Shown here piece after piece: positions 27,221-36,746 of a stretch of DNA of 46,065 bases. The position numbers were made by a program, and so were the translations under genes. The stretch covers positions 1-46,065 of the forward strand of contig JAOACY010000092.1 in assembly GCA_026417615.1 (NCBI GenBank), in the 5' to 3' direction. The DNA comes from Clostridia bacterium. Lineage in GTDB: Bacteria > Bacillota > Clostridia > Acetivibrionales > JAFADI01. Each line of letters starts with the position of its first letter. The first letter of the stretch is position 1. Below the pieces are notes generated by a model. It was given only the letters and a program-made list of their open reading frames with translations. It was not told the origin of the DNA and did no database searches.

Positions 27221-29689
27221 CTACCCTTTTTTTCTCAAATCTATCACAGCCTTTCCGCTGTGCCTTAAACATCTCACCCAAATATAGTACTCCTTGCTCT
27301 CCAATTCATCCTCCCAGAAAAGAGAATCAAAATCCTTGAGCTGGGAAATAACTTCCATTATCTTATTGACGGAATTTTCTTCAAGTCTTGACAGCAGCAC
27401 CTGCCTTGCTTCATTTCTCTGTTCTTCAAGACTTGCCATTCCGGATACCTGTTTGGCGTAGTCAAGCTCAATCGTCAGGTCAAACAGTGATGACCGGGCA
27501 TATCCAATACCTCTGTAGTTGCATTTTGCAGCATCTGTTGATGGAATTGAAAATCCGCCGATATTTGCAGGAAGTATGTCCGGAGTCCGGGATTGACCTG
27601 CCTGGCTTCCCCCTGTCTGTGATTTGAATTTTTCAGCATCCACAAGCTCCTTCAATGCTTTTATCGCTGCTGTACAAAGAGCCTCCGCAGCCTTTCGCCT
27701 GAAAGACTTGTCCAAAAGCTGCTGCCTGTCTGAAAGATTTGAAATATAAGCTACCTCCGCCAAAGCCGAGGGCATCTTTGCGTTATTAAGCACTGCCAGC
27801 TTAGGCCTTTTCCAAAGCCCCCTGTCGTTAGTCCCAAGTCCTTTGAGCATTTCTTCCTGAATTATCTGAGCCAGTCTTTCACCTGAAATACCGTATTCTG
27901 AATTGTAAACAGCGGGGTAGAACAAAGTCATCGAACCGCTCTCCCAGCTATTTCCCGCATTATTGTGTACACTTATAAGAAGAGATGCCCCAAGCTTGTT
28001 TGCAAAATCACCTCTGTCATAAAGGCTTACATAGCTGTCATCAGTGCGCGTCATATATACAGTAATGCCGGCATTTTTCAACATTTCATATAGCATAAGA
28101 GATATGTCCAGGTTCAGGTCCTTTTCTTTGACTTCTGCATTTGCTCCTGCATTAGCAGGATGTGTGGCACCGTTTTCATGGCCTCCGTGTCCGGGGTCAA
28201 TAACAATTATTTTGTTCCTTATTCTTGGGTCAATGTCCCTGTCGTCTGATCTGCCTGCAAATCTTGGATCGTCCTTGGGATAGGCATTGACGGCAAACTC
28301 ATTGTTATTGCTTACAGTGTCAACATTATAATTAAATGCTGCTTTCGCATTGAATACAATGTCAGTTGTCGAGGTATTTATATTCCTGGAAAAGTCTATG
28401 GATTCAAAGCTTCCGTCATTTATAACCAGCCTTCCCAGGAAGGAGTCAAGCAGAGTTGACGGTGTTGACAAAATATATCTGTTGCCATCATACCTATACC
28501 TGTAATTAAAGTAATTCATCCCTATTCTTGCATTGCCGAATGTCAATCTAGGGCAGTCTCTTGTGCTGTAAGAAATATTTCTGCTTGAAGGATTGCTCAA
28601 ATTCAGCTTCAGTCCGCCTTCTTTAAAGCCGGCCTCGAAGAACGGCATTCCGGCAGTATTTATTGCAACTCTTGCAGTTGAAGCATCCTGCTGTATGAGC
28701 TGCACTTCTCTCACATATTCACCATATGCAGATATGCCTGCCATTCCTTCCTTGAATCTGGACATAGGGAAATCTAGTATGATTGTGCCCGCATTGCCTG
28801 CAGCAAATGCAGGCCTTCTGACATACTTCATATCAATTTCCAGGAAATCCGCCCCTTCTGCTTTAGAAAACCTTATACCGCTTATCTCGGAGGGTCTCTC
28901 ATCAATATCTATGTAAAGCGTCCTTTTATCTTCAGAAAGTGTTACCTTGTATGCAGTCCAGCTGTTCAGGTCAGCAACCACACGCGTAATATTCGGATTG
29001 TCATTGTTCTGGCCTGCCCTCACCTTATAGGTATAGCTGCCTTGAGCCGCAATCTCCTTGTCCTGCCATTTTAAAACGGCATTCTTGATATCCACAGCCA
29101 CCCTGGGGTGGTTATCAAACTCGAGTGTGGCATACTCGCCAATTACCGAGTCTGCGGTTACGGTAATTCTGGTATTTTCATTAGTTGTATCAACCTTGAT
29201 ATTTTCAACACCTATGTCAGGCCTTCCTATCTTTACGATTCTCTCCTTTTCCTTCCACTCCACCTTCATGCCAAGAGCTTCTGCAACAAAGCGGACAGGT
29301 ATCATTGTCTTATTATTGACTATCTTGGGCGGGACGGGCATTTCACAGGTTTCTCCATTTACCGATGCCTTCTTGTTATTTATGGTTAAAACTATATTTT
29401 TATTATCTAAAACAACTCCCACCTGGTATTTTTTTGCATCCCAGGTTACTTTTGCTCCCAGCTTTTCAAATACTGTTCTTGCGGGAACGAGGGTGGAATT
29501 ATTGAAAATAATGGGAGGCATGTCATCTTTAGCTGTCTTTATTTTCTCCCCCAGCACCTCGAGATAAACCGGCGGTATATTATATGTATTCCACTTGCCA
29601 TCGTAAAAGTACTTGACGGGAGCGGCATTTGCCGGAAGCGCTGATATAAGGATTAAAATGCTGATAAGTATTTTTGCAAAATTTTTCAT
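27221..29689 (-). CDS. N-acetylmuramoyl-L-alanine amidase with copper amine oxidase-like and AMIN domains
   Basis: 822 aa, secreted, with a signal peptide at 1-~23 ending ALPANAAP. Residues ~45-155 are a copper-amine-oxidase N-terminal-like domain (STLVPARTVFEKLGAKVTWD and TMIPVRFVAEALGMKVEW repeats). AMIN-type beta domains follow (~160-275 and ~280-370). The amidase_3 catalytic domain (~495-690) shows the zinc ligands in VIDPGHGGHENGA, a Glu in EVKEKDLNLDI, the His of SVHNNAGN and the catalytic Glu in ALAEVAYISN. About 130 further residues have no assigned fold. It cleaves the bond between muramic acid and the stem peptide in the cell wall. It is the first gene of the minus-strand block leading to the sensor kinase. 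Confidence 0.93.
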   Translation of the reverse strand: MKNFAKILISILILISALPANAAPVKYFYDGKWNTYNIPPVYLEVLGEKIKTAKDDMPPIIFNNSTLVPARTVFEKLGAKVTWDAKKYQVGVVLDNKNIVLTINNKKASVNGETCEMPVPPKIVNNKTMIPVRFVAEALGMKVEWKEKERIVKIGRPDIGVENIKVDTTNENTRITVTADSVIGEYATLEFDNHPRVAVDIKNAVLKWQDKEIAAQGSYTYKVRAGQNNDNPNITRVVADLNSWTAYKVTLSEDKRTLYIDIDERPSEISGIRFSKAEGADFLEIDMKYVRRPAFAAGNAGTIILDFPMSRFKEGMAGISAYGEYVREVQLIQQDASTARVAINTAGMPFFEAGFKEGGLKLNLSNPSSRNISYSTRDCPRLTFGNARIGMNYFNYRYRYDGNRYILSTPSTLLDSFLGRLVINDGSFESIDFSRNINTSTTDIVFNAKAAFNYNVDTVSNNNEFAVNAYPKDDPRFAGRSDDRDIDPRIRNKIIVIDPGHGGHENGATHPANAGANAEVKEKDLNLDISLMLYEMLKNAGITVYMTRTDDSYVSLYDRGDFANKLGASLLISVHNNAGNSWESGSMTLFYPAVYNSEYGISGERLAQIIQEEMLKGLGTNDRGLWKRPKLAVLNNAKMPSALAEVAYISNLSDRQQLLDKSFRRKAAEALCTAAIKALKELVDAEKFKSQTGGSQAGQSRTPDILPANIGGFSIPSTDAAKCNYRGIGYARSSLFDLTIELDYAKQVSGMASLEEQRNEARQVLLSRLEENSVNKIMEVISQLKDFDSLFWEDELESKEYYIWVRCLRHSGKAVIDLRKKG

Positions 29690-29839
29690 ATGTATGACCT
29701 CTCAAATAAGCTTTCTTTAGAGATTCTTTTGTATGTTCGGACGCATTTTAAAGGCAAAAGTTTCACCTATACCCTATTTTTATATTAAAACACAGCAAAA
29801 CTTTTTACAATACCACAAAAAATACCATAAATTTGATTC

Positions 29840-30032
29840 TGCTGCAAAAACAGCTTTTCTTGGAACAAGATGCATAAATCACTCGACCAAGTCGCAGCAA
29901 TTCCTGCGTCAAAATGCCAAGGACGGCATTTTGAGCATCATGTGACACGACGTCATATTGATGCGTGCGAGGAATTGCAAGACAAGTCGCAAGTGATTTC
30001 ATCGAAGTTTCAGAAAATGGGTTCTTGCAGTA
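29840..30032 (+). repeat. MITE-like repeat, copy A (full length)
   Basis: About 193 bp with imperfect terminal inverted repeats: the left end CTGCAAAAACAGCTTTTC and the complement of the right end CTGCAAGAACCCATTTTC agree at 14 of 18 positions. The interior is itself largely self-complementary, with a central AAAATGCC-N6-GGCATTTT hairpin and longer flanking arms (AAATCACT..AAGTC against its complement near 29,985-30,000). It encodes nothing. It occupies most of the 359-base gap between the amidase and helD. Two related copies exist in the window. Confidence 0.7.
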
Positions 30033-30048
30033 TAATCAATTTTTCATT

Positions 30049-32322
30049 TTACCTATTCAGATTGAAATGCCTCTGATCGTAAAGTTCCCTGTTAATGCCA
30101 TTTATAAATGGTGATGCATTTCCCGAAAAGTATATGCTTAGCCTATGAAGTGCCCTTGTACAAGCTACGTAAAACAACCTTCTTTCATTTTCCCTGCTGT
30201 AGCTTTCTTCTCCTGCATTGTAGAGCATAACCATGTCAAATTCCAACCCTTTGGACAAATATGCTGGTATAACCACGATACCCTTTGCAAACTCATCATC
30301 ATCCTTGCTGATAAGGCTTATTTCCAGTCTGTCTTTCAGGCGTCCGAATACTTTTTTGCATTCAGAGGCTGTTTTGCAAATAATCGCGGCTGATTTGAAT
30401 TCTCCGGTCTTAAGGCAGGACAAATCTTGTTCAATTGCATCAAGCATGGCCTGCTCATCCTGTGTTTTAATCAAGCAAGGCTTGTTCCCGCTTCTATTCA
30501 CGGCTTCAACTTCCTGGCCGTTATCCAGTATCCCCTTTGAGAATTCAACAATCTCCTTTGTGGACCTATAGCTTTTTGTAAGTGTTACAAGCACAGAATC
30601 AAATCCTCGGAATATATCCCTTATGGAATCATAGTCTTTGCCTCCGTGGAGATAGATGGACTGGTTAAGATCTCCCAGCATGGTTATGCTGCTGTTTTGA
30701 AAATGCTGTCTGAAAACCTCATAGTGGATTATGCTGTAATCCTGAGCTTCATCAATTATAACATGCTTAATGTCCTGCGTTTCCGGGACACCCTCAAGCT
30801 CACCTTTTAAGAATAAAAGCGGTGCTGCATCTTCATAGGGAACATACCTGTCCTTTAGTTTTTTCAGAGTAAATGCTTTTATTTCTTCAATATCCGCAGG
30901 TAACTCCATACCCTGTGCAATACTCTGAAGAAGCCCGTCTTCCTCAAATAAACGGATATATAATCCATAGACGTCAACTTCAGACATAGACTCGATATAA
31001 TCTCTCAAGGATTTAAATTTCCTTGATACTATAGCCCTGCTGGCAGCCACTGCTTCTCCCTTGTGCTCTCCCTGGTTTTCCAGTTCATCCTGGGTTTTGT
31101 TCAATTCATTTTTTTCAACAGGCGCAAGGAGATAGTATACTCTATCCTTAATCCTGGCCATCCTCTTAGCCAAAGGAAGGTTTCTGTAAGTCACGTCATA
31201 AAGCTCAAGCAGCTCTTCTTTAGAAATTATCCTGTTATTTTCAAAACTAATATCCTCAAAGTTAAAATGACCTTTTTCAATTATTTCGACATATCCTTTC
31301 AGTATGGCCAGAAAGCAATCAGACGCCTTAAAGCTGATAGCGTTTTCCCTGCTGGAACAGACTTTTTCCCCTTGGAAATCCAAAAGAAATTCCATCTGAT
31401 CATTTGAATCTTCAAGCCGCACTCCATTTTCAAAATATGGTTTGGCAAAGCTCATAAATGTGTTCTGAAGGATGTTCTGTTCCCCTAATTCCGGGAGAAC
31501 ATCAGATATATAATCATTGAATATCTGGCTGGGAGAGAATATTACAATGCTCTTTGAACTTATATTGTTCCTGTGCCTGTATAGCAGGTAAGCTGCCCTA
31601 TGCAGAGCTATCGATGTCTTTCCGCTGCCAGCGGCCCCCTGAACAATCAAAAGCCTGTTTTTTTCATTTCTGATGATCCTGTTCTGCTCACGCTGAATGG
31701 TGGCAACAATATTCCTCATTTTCTCATCAGCGCTTTTGCTTAATATCTTCTGCAAAATCTCATCATCTATTTTAATGCTGCTGTCAAACATATACTCGAT
31801 ATTATCCCTGAAAATCCTGAACTGTCTTTTCAAAGAAAGGTGTCCCCTTATTTTCCCTTCCGGACAATCGTACTCCGCCGGACCGATTTCAAAATCATAA
31901 AATATGCTGGATATTGGCGCCCTCCAATCATATATATAAATTTCCCTGGTCTTGTCATCAATAAAAGCATGAGTACCAATGTATATGGCCTCTGTCTCCT
32001 CCTGCCCATCCTCCTTGAAGTCTATCCTGGCAAAATAGGGTGAAAATGCTGTTTTCTCAAGCCTTTGCACCTGGCTGTGTGCGAAGGCATACTTTTCATA
32101 TTCCCGCTTTAGTTCATCAATATACTGCTGAGCCTGCACCATTTCCTCAAATTGCTGCGGTGAGCTGGCAACATTCTCTCCCATTGTTCTTCTTGACTCG
32201 ACTATTTCCTTCTTGCATGCTTTTATCTCATTCTTTCTTCTGATTAATTCCTTCTCAATCTTATTATAAACCTTCTTCAGTCTATTTCTTTCTTTCAGCT
32301 GTTCCGCATGGTCAAGGACCAT
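30049..32322 (-). CDS. helD: HelD-type superfamily 1 helicase (RNA polymerase recycling factor)
   Basis: 757 aa. An N-terminal coiled coil (~1-90; charged KIEKELIRRKNEI) inserts into RNA polymerase in known HelD proteins. A conserved middle part (YIYDWRAPISSIFYDFE, ~130-145) precedes the ATPase with Walker A QGAAGSGKTSIALHR (~228-242), motif II HVIIDEAQDYS and the C-terminal motif LFYVACTRALHRLSIY. HelD releases stalled RNA polymerase from DNA and recycles it, and is unlike UvrD in lacking a classical translocation role. The length and start (AAGGGG 10 bases before the ATG) fit. The gene lies between two direct copies of a MITE-like repeat. Confidence 0.9.
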   Translation of the reverse strand: MVLDHAEQLKERNRLKKVYNKIEKELIRRKNEIKACKKEIVESRRTMGENVASSPQQFEEMVQAQQYIDELKREYEKYAFAHSQVQRLEKTAFSPYFARIDFKEDGQEETEAIYIGTHAFIDDKTREIYIYDWRAPISSIFYDFEIGPAEYDCPEGKIRGHLSLKRQFRIFRDNIEYMFDSSIKIDDEILQKILSKSADEKMRNIVATIQREQNRIIRNEKNRLLIVQGAAGSGKTSIALHRAAYLLYRHRNNISSKSIVIFSPSQIFNDYISDVLPELGEQNILQNTFMSFAKPYFENGVRLEDSNDQMEFLLDFQGEKVCSSRENAISFKASDCFLAILKGYVEIIEKGHFNFEDISFENNRIISKEELLELYDVTYRNLPLAKRMARIKDRVYYLLAPVEKNELNKTQDELENQGEHKGEAVAASRAIVSRKFKSLRDYIESMSEVDVYGLYIRLFEEDGLLQSIAQGMELPADIEEIKAFTLKKLKDRYVPYEDAAPLLFLKGELEGVPETQDIKHVIIDEAQDYSIIHYEVFRQHFQNSSITMLGDLNQSIYLHGGKDYDSIRDIFRGFDSVLVTLTKSYRSTKEIVEFSKGILDNGQEVEAVNRSGNKPCLIKTQDEQAMLDAIEQDLSCLKTGEFKSAAIICKTASECKKVFGRLKDRLEISLISKDDDEFAKGIVVIPAYLSKGLEFDMVMLYNAGEESYSRENERRLFYVACTRALHRLSIYFSGNASPFINGINRELYDQRHFNLNR

Positions 32323-32418
32323 CTAATCAACCCCTTGAATTAATACGTTCAAACATTTATTATCAGTGTTTGTATTTATGTTTATGCAGTCTCCTTTATG
32401 ACAATAAATATTTTTTGA

Positions 32419-32493
32419 ACTGCAAGAATAGCTTTTCTTGAAACAAGATGCAAGAATCAATCATCGAAGTTTCCGAAAATGAGTTTTTACAGT
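32419..32493 (+). repeat. MITE-like repeat, copy B (internally deleted)
   Basis: A 75-bp element with the same ends as copy A: left CTGCAAGAATAGCTTTTC and right GAAAATGAGTTTTTACAG, which are inverted repeats of each other. After AAGATGC and AATCA it jumps to ATCGAAGTTTC, so about 120 internal bases present in copy A are missing. It lies about 97 bases upstream of the helD start. Confidence 0.68.
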
Positions 32494-32520
32494 ACAATAA
32501 TACTTCTTTACGCTGTTGCC

Positions 32521-33732
32521 CTATATGGTTTTTAATTTCTGCCTTAATTTAAAATACTTGCGTGCTGCCCACAGGACCGGCTTCATATAGGGTCGCTCCA
32601 TCTCCGCCGCCACTGCTTTCAAGTGTCTTTTGATTTCCAGATTTTGCGGGCATCTCTTTTCACACTTGCCGCATTCTATGCAAAGGGAAGCGTAAGCCGG
32701 CTTTCCGCTTATTGCTCCTCCCAGAAAAGCAAGGTACCTGAAGGCTTCCCTTGTGTCATTCAGCAAATATCTATTGTTGTACATGGCAAAGCATGTAGGT
32801 ATATCAACCCCTGCCGGGCAAGGCATGCAGTAGTTGCAGCCCGTGCACCCCACCTTCATAAGCCGTTCAAATGCTTCCTTAGCCTGGCTTACAAGCTTCA
32901 GCTCATCCGTGGTGAGCGAGTCAGGGAACGCATCACTTGCAATTTTTGTGTTCTCTTCAATTTGATACTCTTCACTCATCCCTGAAAGAACAACAGTAAC
33001 CCCGGGATGATTCCAAATCCATCTAAGCGCCCATTCAGCCGGAGTCCTCTTAATTTCAGCCTTTTCCCATATACCCTTGATTTCCTGCGGCATCCTTCCT
33101 ACAAGCTTGCCACCGCGCAGAGGCTCCATTATTATCACCCCGAGGCCTTTTGCCGCAGCATACTCCAATCCTTCTCTTCCGGCCTGGTAATGTTCATCCA
33201 GATAATTGTACTGAATCTGGCAAAAGTCCCATGCGTAGTCATCTATTATCGTTTTAAAATCATTTCTGCTTCCATGGTATGAAAATCCTATGTTTATTAT
33301 ATTGCCATCTTCTTTAGCCTTTGCAAGAAATTCCAAAACACCCAGCTGTTTTAATCTGTTCCAGCTTTCCATATCAGGAAGAGCATGCATAAGGTAGTAG
33401 TCTATGCGATCCGTTCGCAGCTTTTTTAGCTGAGACTCGAGTATATTGTCCATATCCTTTCTGGAATGAACCATATATGGAGGAAGTTTCGTAGCAATTT
33501 TTACATCATTGCGGCCGCCCTTTGCAAAAACCTTTCCAAGGAAGCTTTCACTTTTTCCTCCATGGTATATCACCGCTGTATCAAAATAATTCACGCCACG
33601 CTCTATCGCAAGCCTTATTTGTCTTTCAGATGATTCTTCATCAATTTTCCCGTTTTTTTGCGGAAAACGCATGCAGCCATACCCAAGTATGGATAATTTA
33701 TCCTTGGTCGTTTTCATTTCACGGTAAAGCAC
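32521..33732 (-). CDS. Aldo/keto reductase with C-terminal 4Fe-4S ferredoxin module
   Basis: 403 aa. The N-terminal TIM barrel has LGYGCMRFPQKNG, the catalytic Asp and Tyr in FDTAVIYHGGKSE, a Lys in IATKLPP and the His in YLMHALPDM. The C-terminal ~110 residues add two cysteine clusters, CTGCNYCMPCPAGVDIP and CIECGKCEKRCPQNLEI, which fit iron-sulfur binding. This fused type is common in anaerobes; its physiological substrate is unknown. Start: GTG at 33732, giving the family-typical M-L-Y-R-E-M, with AGAGGG 8 bases upstream. The frame also offers GTG at 33741 and ATG at 33717. Confidence 0.88.
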   Translation of the reverse strand: MLYREMKTTKDKLSILGYGCMRFPQKNGKIDEESSERQIRLAIERGVNYFDTAVIYHGGKSESFLGKVFAKGGRNDVKIATKLPPYMVHSRKDMDNILESQLKKLRTDRIDYYLMHALPDMESWNRLKQLGVLEFLAKAKEDGNIINIGFSYHGSRNDFKTIIDDYAWDFCQIQYNYLDEHYQAGREGLEYAAAKGLGVIIMEPLRGGKLVGRMPQEIKGIWEKAEIKRTPAEWALRWIWNHPGVTVVLSGMSEEYQIEENTKIASDAFPDSLTTDELKLVSQAKEAFERLMKVGCTGCNYCMPCPAGVDIPTCFAMYNNRYLLNDTREAFRYLAFLGGAISGKPAYASLCIECGKCEKRCPQNLEIKRHLKAVAAEMERPYMKPVLWAARKYFKLRQKLKTI

Positions 33733-33855
33733 TGCCAGCACCCTCTTTAAAAAATATTTGATTTTATTCTACCATAGTTTTTAAATTGTAAATATATATT
33801 AAAATTTTAAGAAATCCTAAATATGTCCGATATAATATACGGGGGTTTTAAAGAC

Positions 33856-34134
33856 ATGCAGTATGATACCGTTAAAAGCACTGCATTTATTGCACTGACA
33901 GCAATAAATGCGGCTGGTCTTATTATAGCGGCATTAGACAAGCTTAAGTCCAGAAAAGGAATGTGGCGGATACCTGAAAGGGCTTTCTTCTTTATTGCGC
34001 TTTTAGGCGGCTGCCCTGGTGTTTTTGCGGGTCTTTTGCTCTTTAAGCATAAAACCCGCAGGCCAGGCTTCATGCTCGGCATTCCACTCATATTTGCCGC
34101 ACAGCTTTTCATAATTTATCTCTTGTTCAGATAG
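33856..34134 (+). CDS. DUF1294 membrane protein
   Basis: 92 aa from the preferred start. Three hydrophobic segments span ~8-28, ~43-62 and ~75-92, with the family hallmarks NAAGLIIAALDKLKSRKGMWRIPE and LGGCPGVFAGLLLFKHKTR. Members of DUF1294 are small inner-membrane proteins, sometimes fused to cold-shock domains; their function is unknown. ATG 33823 is in frame but lies 8 bases before a TATAAT at 33831 that is the likely -10 box. GGGGG at 33841 precedes the ATG at 33856, so the later start is favoured. Confidence 0.8.
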   Translation: MQYDTVKSTAFIALTAINAAGLIIAALDKLKSRKGMWRIPERAFFFIALLGGCPGVFAGLLLFKHKTRRPGFMLGIPLIFAAQLFIIYLLFR

Positions 34135-34253
34135 TGTCAGTTTAAATTTATTTATGCTTTATATAGGTTCAGTTATTTGTTTTTGCATATGATAAAAGGT
34201 TTTTTATAATAAAAAACAATGCCCCCTCTTTAAGGTTTGCAGCCTTAGGCTCG

Positions 34254-34282
34254 AAAAAGGCAAAGGCGGATTTAAAGCCTTT
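34254..34282 (-). terminator. Likely terminator of the rib operon
   Basis: On the minus strand AAAGGC pairs with GCCTTT around a 9-base loop, followed by GCCTTTTT. It lies about 90 bases past the ribH stop. A further short palindrome (AGCCTAAGGCT) follows. The rest of the 237-base gap up to DUF1294 has no gene. Confidence 0.6.
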
Positions 34283-34371
34283 TATTATTCTTTGCCCTTA
34301 CTTAAGGCATGCCCCTATTAAAAACGCTTCAATTTCCACAGATGCGTTAACAAAAACTGTTCATTCAGATG

Positions 34372-34842
34372 CTAATAAAGCACCTTAATCAGGTTTGCCA
34401 TCTCAATGGCTGTCACTGCAGCATCATAACCCTTGTTTCCCGACTTTGTGCCTGCCCTCTCAATAGCCTGCTCAATTGTATCTGTGGTAAGCACACCAAA
34501 TATAACAGGAAGCCCAAAATCCAGCGAAATTTTTGCAATGCCCTTTGACATTTCGTTCGCCACATAGTCAAAATGCGGTGTGGAGCCTCTTATCACAGCG
34601 CCTAAGCAAATTATGACGTCATACTTTTTAGTGCCTGCCATTTTCTGTGCTATAAGCGGTATTTCAAACGCTCCCGGAACCCATACAGCTTCAATGCAAT
34701 TTTCGTCAGCACCATGTCTTAACAGGCCGTCAACCGCTCCCGAAAGCAGTTTGCCGCTGATGAATTCATTGAAGCGGCTAATAATAATACCAAATTTAAT
34801 CCCGCTTGCAATAAGGTTTCCTTCATAAGTTTTTATTGCCAT
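34372..34842 (-). CDS. ribH: 6,7-dimethyl-8-ribityllumazine synthase
   Basis: 156 aa, the normal length. It condenses 5-amino-6-ribitylaminouracil with 3,4-dihydroxy-2-butanone 4-phosphate, the next-to-last step to riboflavin, in a 60-mer capsid. Motifs: [10 protein letters not shown], the substrate loop [34 protein letters not shown] (with the catalytic His) and [23 protein letters not shown] 34842 is chosen because GAGGAG lies 9 bases upstream; ATGs at 34851 and 34875 are poorer. Last gene of the rib operon, 19 bases after ribBA. Confidence 0.96.
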   Translation of the reverse strand: MAIKTYEGNLIASGIKFGIIISRFNEFISGKLLSGAVDGLLRHGADENCIEAVWVPGAFEIPLIAQKMAGTKKYDVIICLGAVIRGSTPHFDYVANEMSKGIAKISLDFGLPVIFGVLTTDTIEQAIERAGTKSGNKGYDAAVTAIEMANLIKVLY

Positions 34843-34861
34843 TTTATTCATCTCCTCATTC

Positions 34862-36073
34862 TCAATTATTCTCAAGACCTTTTAGCATATGCCCCATTTT
34901 TTCCTTTTTGGTTTTTAAATAAAATCTGTTAATCTCATTTTCCTGTACCTGCAGTGGAAGCCTCTCGACAATTTCAAGCCCATATCCTCCCAATCCTGCG
35001 AGTTTCTTGGGATTGTTGGTCATAAGCCTAATTTTTGCCACTCCAAGATCACTTAAAATCTGGGCGCCAATTCCATAATCCCTTATATCAGGCGGAAATC
35101 CAATCTCCATATTGGCTTCAACAGTATCCCTTCCTGAATCCTGCAGCTCATATGCACGTATTTTATTTACCAATCCTATTCCTCTGCCTTCCTGTCTCAT
35201 ATACAGCAATACACCCTTACCTTCGGCAGCTATTTGCCGCATTGCGGCATCCAATTGTTCTCCGCAATCGCATCTCAACGAGTGGAATGTATCTCCTGTC
35301 AGGCATTCTGAATGCACTCTTACGAGCACCGGCCCATTTGAGCCTTTAATATCGCCCTTTACCAATGCTACATGGTGTTCTTCCCCTATGACGCTTTTAT
35401 AGGCCGCTATCCTGAAATCGCCGTATTTTGTGGGCAGTGTTGCTTCAGCAGCTTTTTGTACAAGCTTTTCATGCTTCCTCCTGTAGCTTATCAGTTCTTC
35501 AATTGATATAATCTTGAGCTGGTGCTTTCTCACAAATTCCATCAATTGCGGCAGCCTTGCCATTGTTCCGTCTTCGTTCATTATTTCGCATATCGCTCCC
35601 GCAGGGTACAAGCCCGCCATCCTTGCCAGATCCACAGCCGCTTCGGTATGTCCGGAACGTTTGAGCACGCCTCCATCCTCAGCTATTATGGGGAAAATAT
35701 GCCCTGGAGTTACAAAGTCATCTGCTGCTGCAGTAGCGTCAGCCAGACCTCTTATTGTTTTTGCCCTTTCAAATGCCGAAATGCCTGTTGTTGAATCTTT
35801 ATGGTCTACCGTTACCGTAAATGCAGTTCTTTTGCTCTCCCGGTTGTTTTCAACCATAAGGGAAAGTCCGAGAATACCAGCCCGTTCCCTGGTAATCGGA
35901 ACACACAGCATTCCTCTTCCATAGGTAACCATGAAATTCACACTATCTGCTGTTGCCTTTTCAGCCGCCATTACCAGGTCGCCTTCATTCTCCCGGTCTT
36001 CGTCGTCCACCACAACAATCATTTTACCGAGGCGAATATCCTGTAACGCTTCATCAATGGTATTAAACCTCAT
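34862..36073 (-). CDS. ribBA: Bifunctional 3,4-dihydroxy-2-butanone-4-phosphate synthase / GTP cyclohydrolase II
   Basis: 403 aa. The N-terminal RibB half (~1-205) has [18 protein letters not shown] and the [14 protein letters not shown] region. The C-terminal RibA half (~210-395) has the zinc ligands in [21 protein letters not shown] and the GTP site [15 protein letters not shown]. The two activities start both branches of riboflavin synthesis from ribulose 5-phosphate and GTP. ATG 36073 has AAGGAGG 6 bases upstream. It lies 22 bases after ribE in the same operon. Confidence 0.96.
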   Translation of the reverse strand: MRFNTIDEALQDIRLGKMIVVVDDEDRENEGDLVMAAEKATADSVNFMVTYGRGMLCVPITRERAGILGLSLMVENNRESKRTAFTVTVDHKDSTTGISAFERAKTIRGLADATAAADDFVTPGHIFPIIAEDGGVLKRSGHTEAAVDLARMAGLYPAGAICEIMNEDGTMARLPQLMEFVRKHQLKIISIEELISYRRKHEKLVQKAAEATLPTKYGDFRIAAYKSVIGEEHHVALVKGDIKGSNGPVLVRVHSECLTGDTFHSLRCDCGEQLDAAMRQIAAEGKGVLLYMRQEGRGIGLVNKIRAYELQDSGRDTVEANMEIGFPPDIRDYGIGAQILSDLGVAKIRLMTNNPKKLAGLGGYGLEIVERLPLQVQENEINRFYLKTKKEKMGHMLKGLENN

Positions 36074-36095
36074 ATTATTACCTCCTTGAGCTACT

Positions 36096-36746
36096 TTAAT
36101 AAAAACCATTTTCCTTAAGAAATTCTAAAGTTAATTTTTCTTTTGGAATTATCGGTTCCTTTATTTTCAATAGAGCTTCAACATACTTGCCAATCATGTC
36201 GCACTCGATATTGACTGCAGCGCCTTCCTTTTTAGTTCCAAGTGCGGAGGCTTCTGTTGTGTGCGGTATCAATGAAACCCCGAACACATCCCCGTCTTTC
36301 GCAGCTACGGTAAGGCTTATGCCGTCAACGGCCACCGAGCCTTTTTTAATGATATACTTCATTATTTCATCCTTAGCCCTGATAAAAACCCATAAGGCGT
36401 TGCCTTCTTCCACGATCCGCACAATGGTTCCCGTACCGTCAATATGTCCGCTTACAATATGTCCCCCAAGCCTGTCCGAAAGCTTCAAAGCTCTCTCCAG
36501 GTTTACAGCACTGCCTGTGCTCAGATATGAAAGCCCGGTTCTCCTTATGGTCTCCGGCATTACCTCAGCCAAAAACCATCCGTTTCCAAAGCTGATAACA
36601 GTAAGGCAAACCCCGTCTACTGCAATGCTGTCTCCAACCCTAATATCTTCCAATATTTTCTTGCATGATATTTTGAGTCCAACCCTCCCACCGCCATTAT
36701 TGATTGCTGCAACAGTGCCGATTTCCTCAATTATTCCTGTAAACAT
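36096..36746 (-). CDS. ribE: Riboflavin synthase alpha chain
   Basis: 216 aa with the duplicated lumazine-binding fold: MFTGIIEEIG and VDGVCLTVISF in repeat 1, GHIVSGHIDGTG and VAVDGISLTVAA with PHTTEASALG in repeat 2. It dismutates two lumazines to riboflavin and the pyrimidine. The start at 36746 is the third of several in-frame choices (GTG 36755, ATG 36749, ATG 36746) and matches the conserved MFTG N-terminus. It overlaps the end of ribD by 20 bases, indicating coupled translation. Confidence 0.95.
   Translation of the reverse strand: MFTGIIEEIGTVAAINNGGGRVGLKISCKKILEDIRVGDSIAVDGVCLTVISFGNGWFLAEVMPETIRRTGLSYLSTGSAVNLERALKLSDRLGGHIVSGHIDGTGTIVRIVEEGNALWVFIRAKDEIMKYIIKKGSVAVDGISLTVAAKDGDVFGVSLIPHTTEASALGTKKEGAAVNIECDMIGKYVEALLKIKEPIIPKEKLTLEFLKENGFY

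Noticed and set aside
30049-32493. Composite transposon made of helD and its two flanking repeats
   Set aside because: The repeats are short, differ in length and carry no transposase; helD is a normal core gene in clostridia. Only the repeat family itself is reported.
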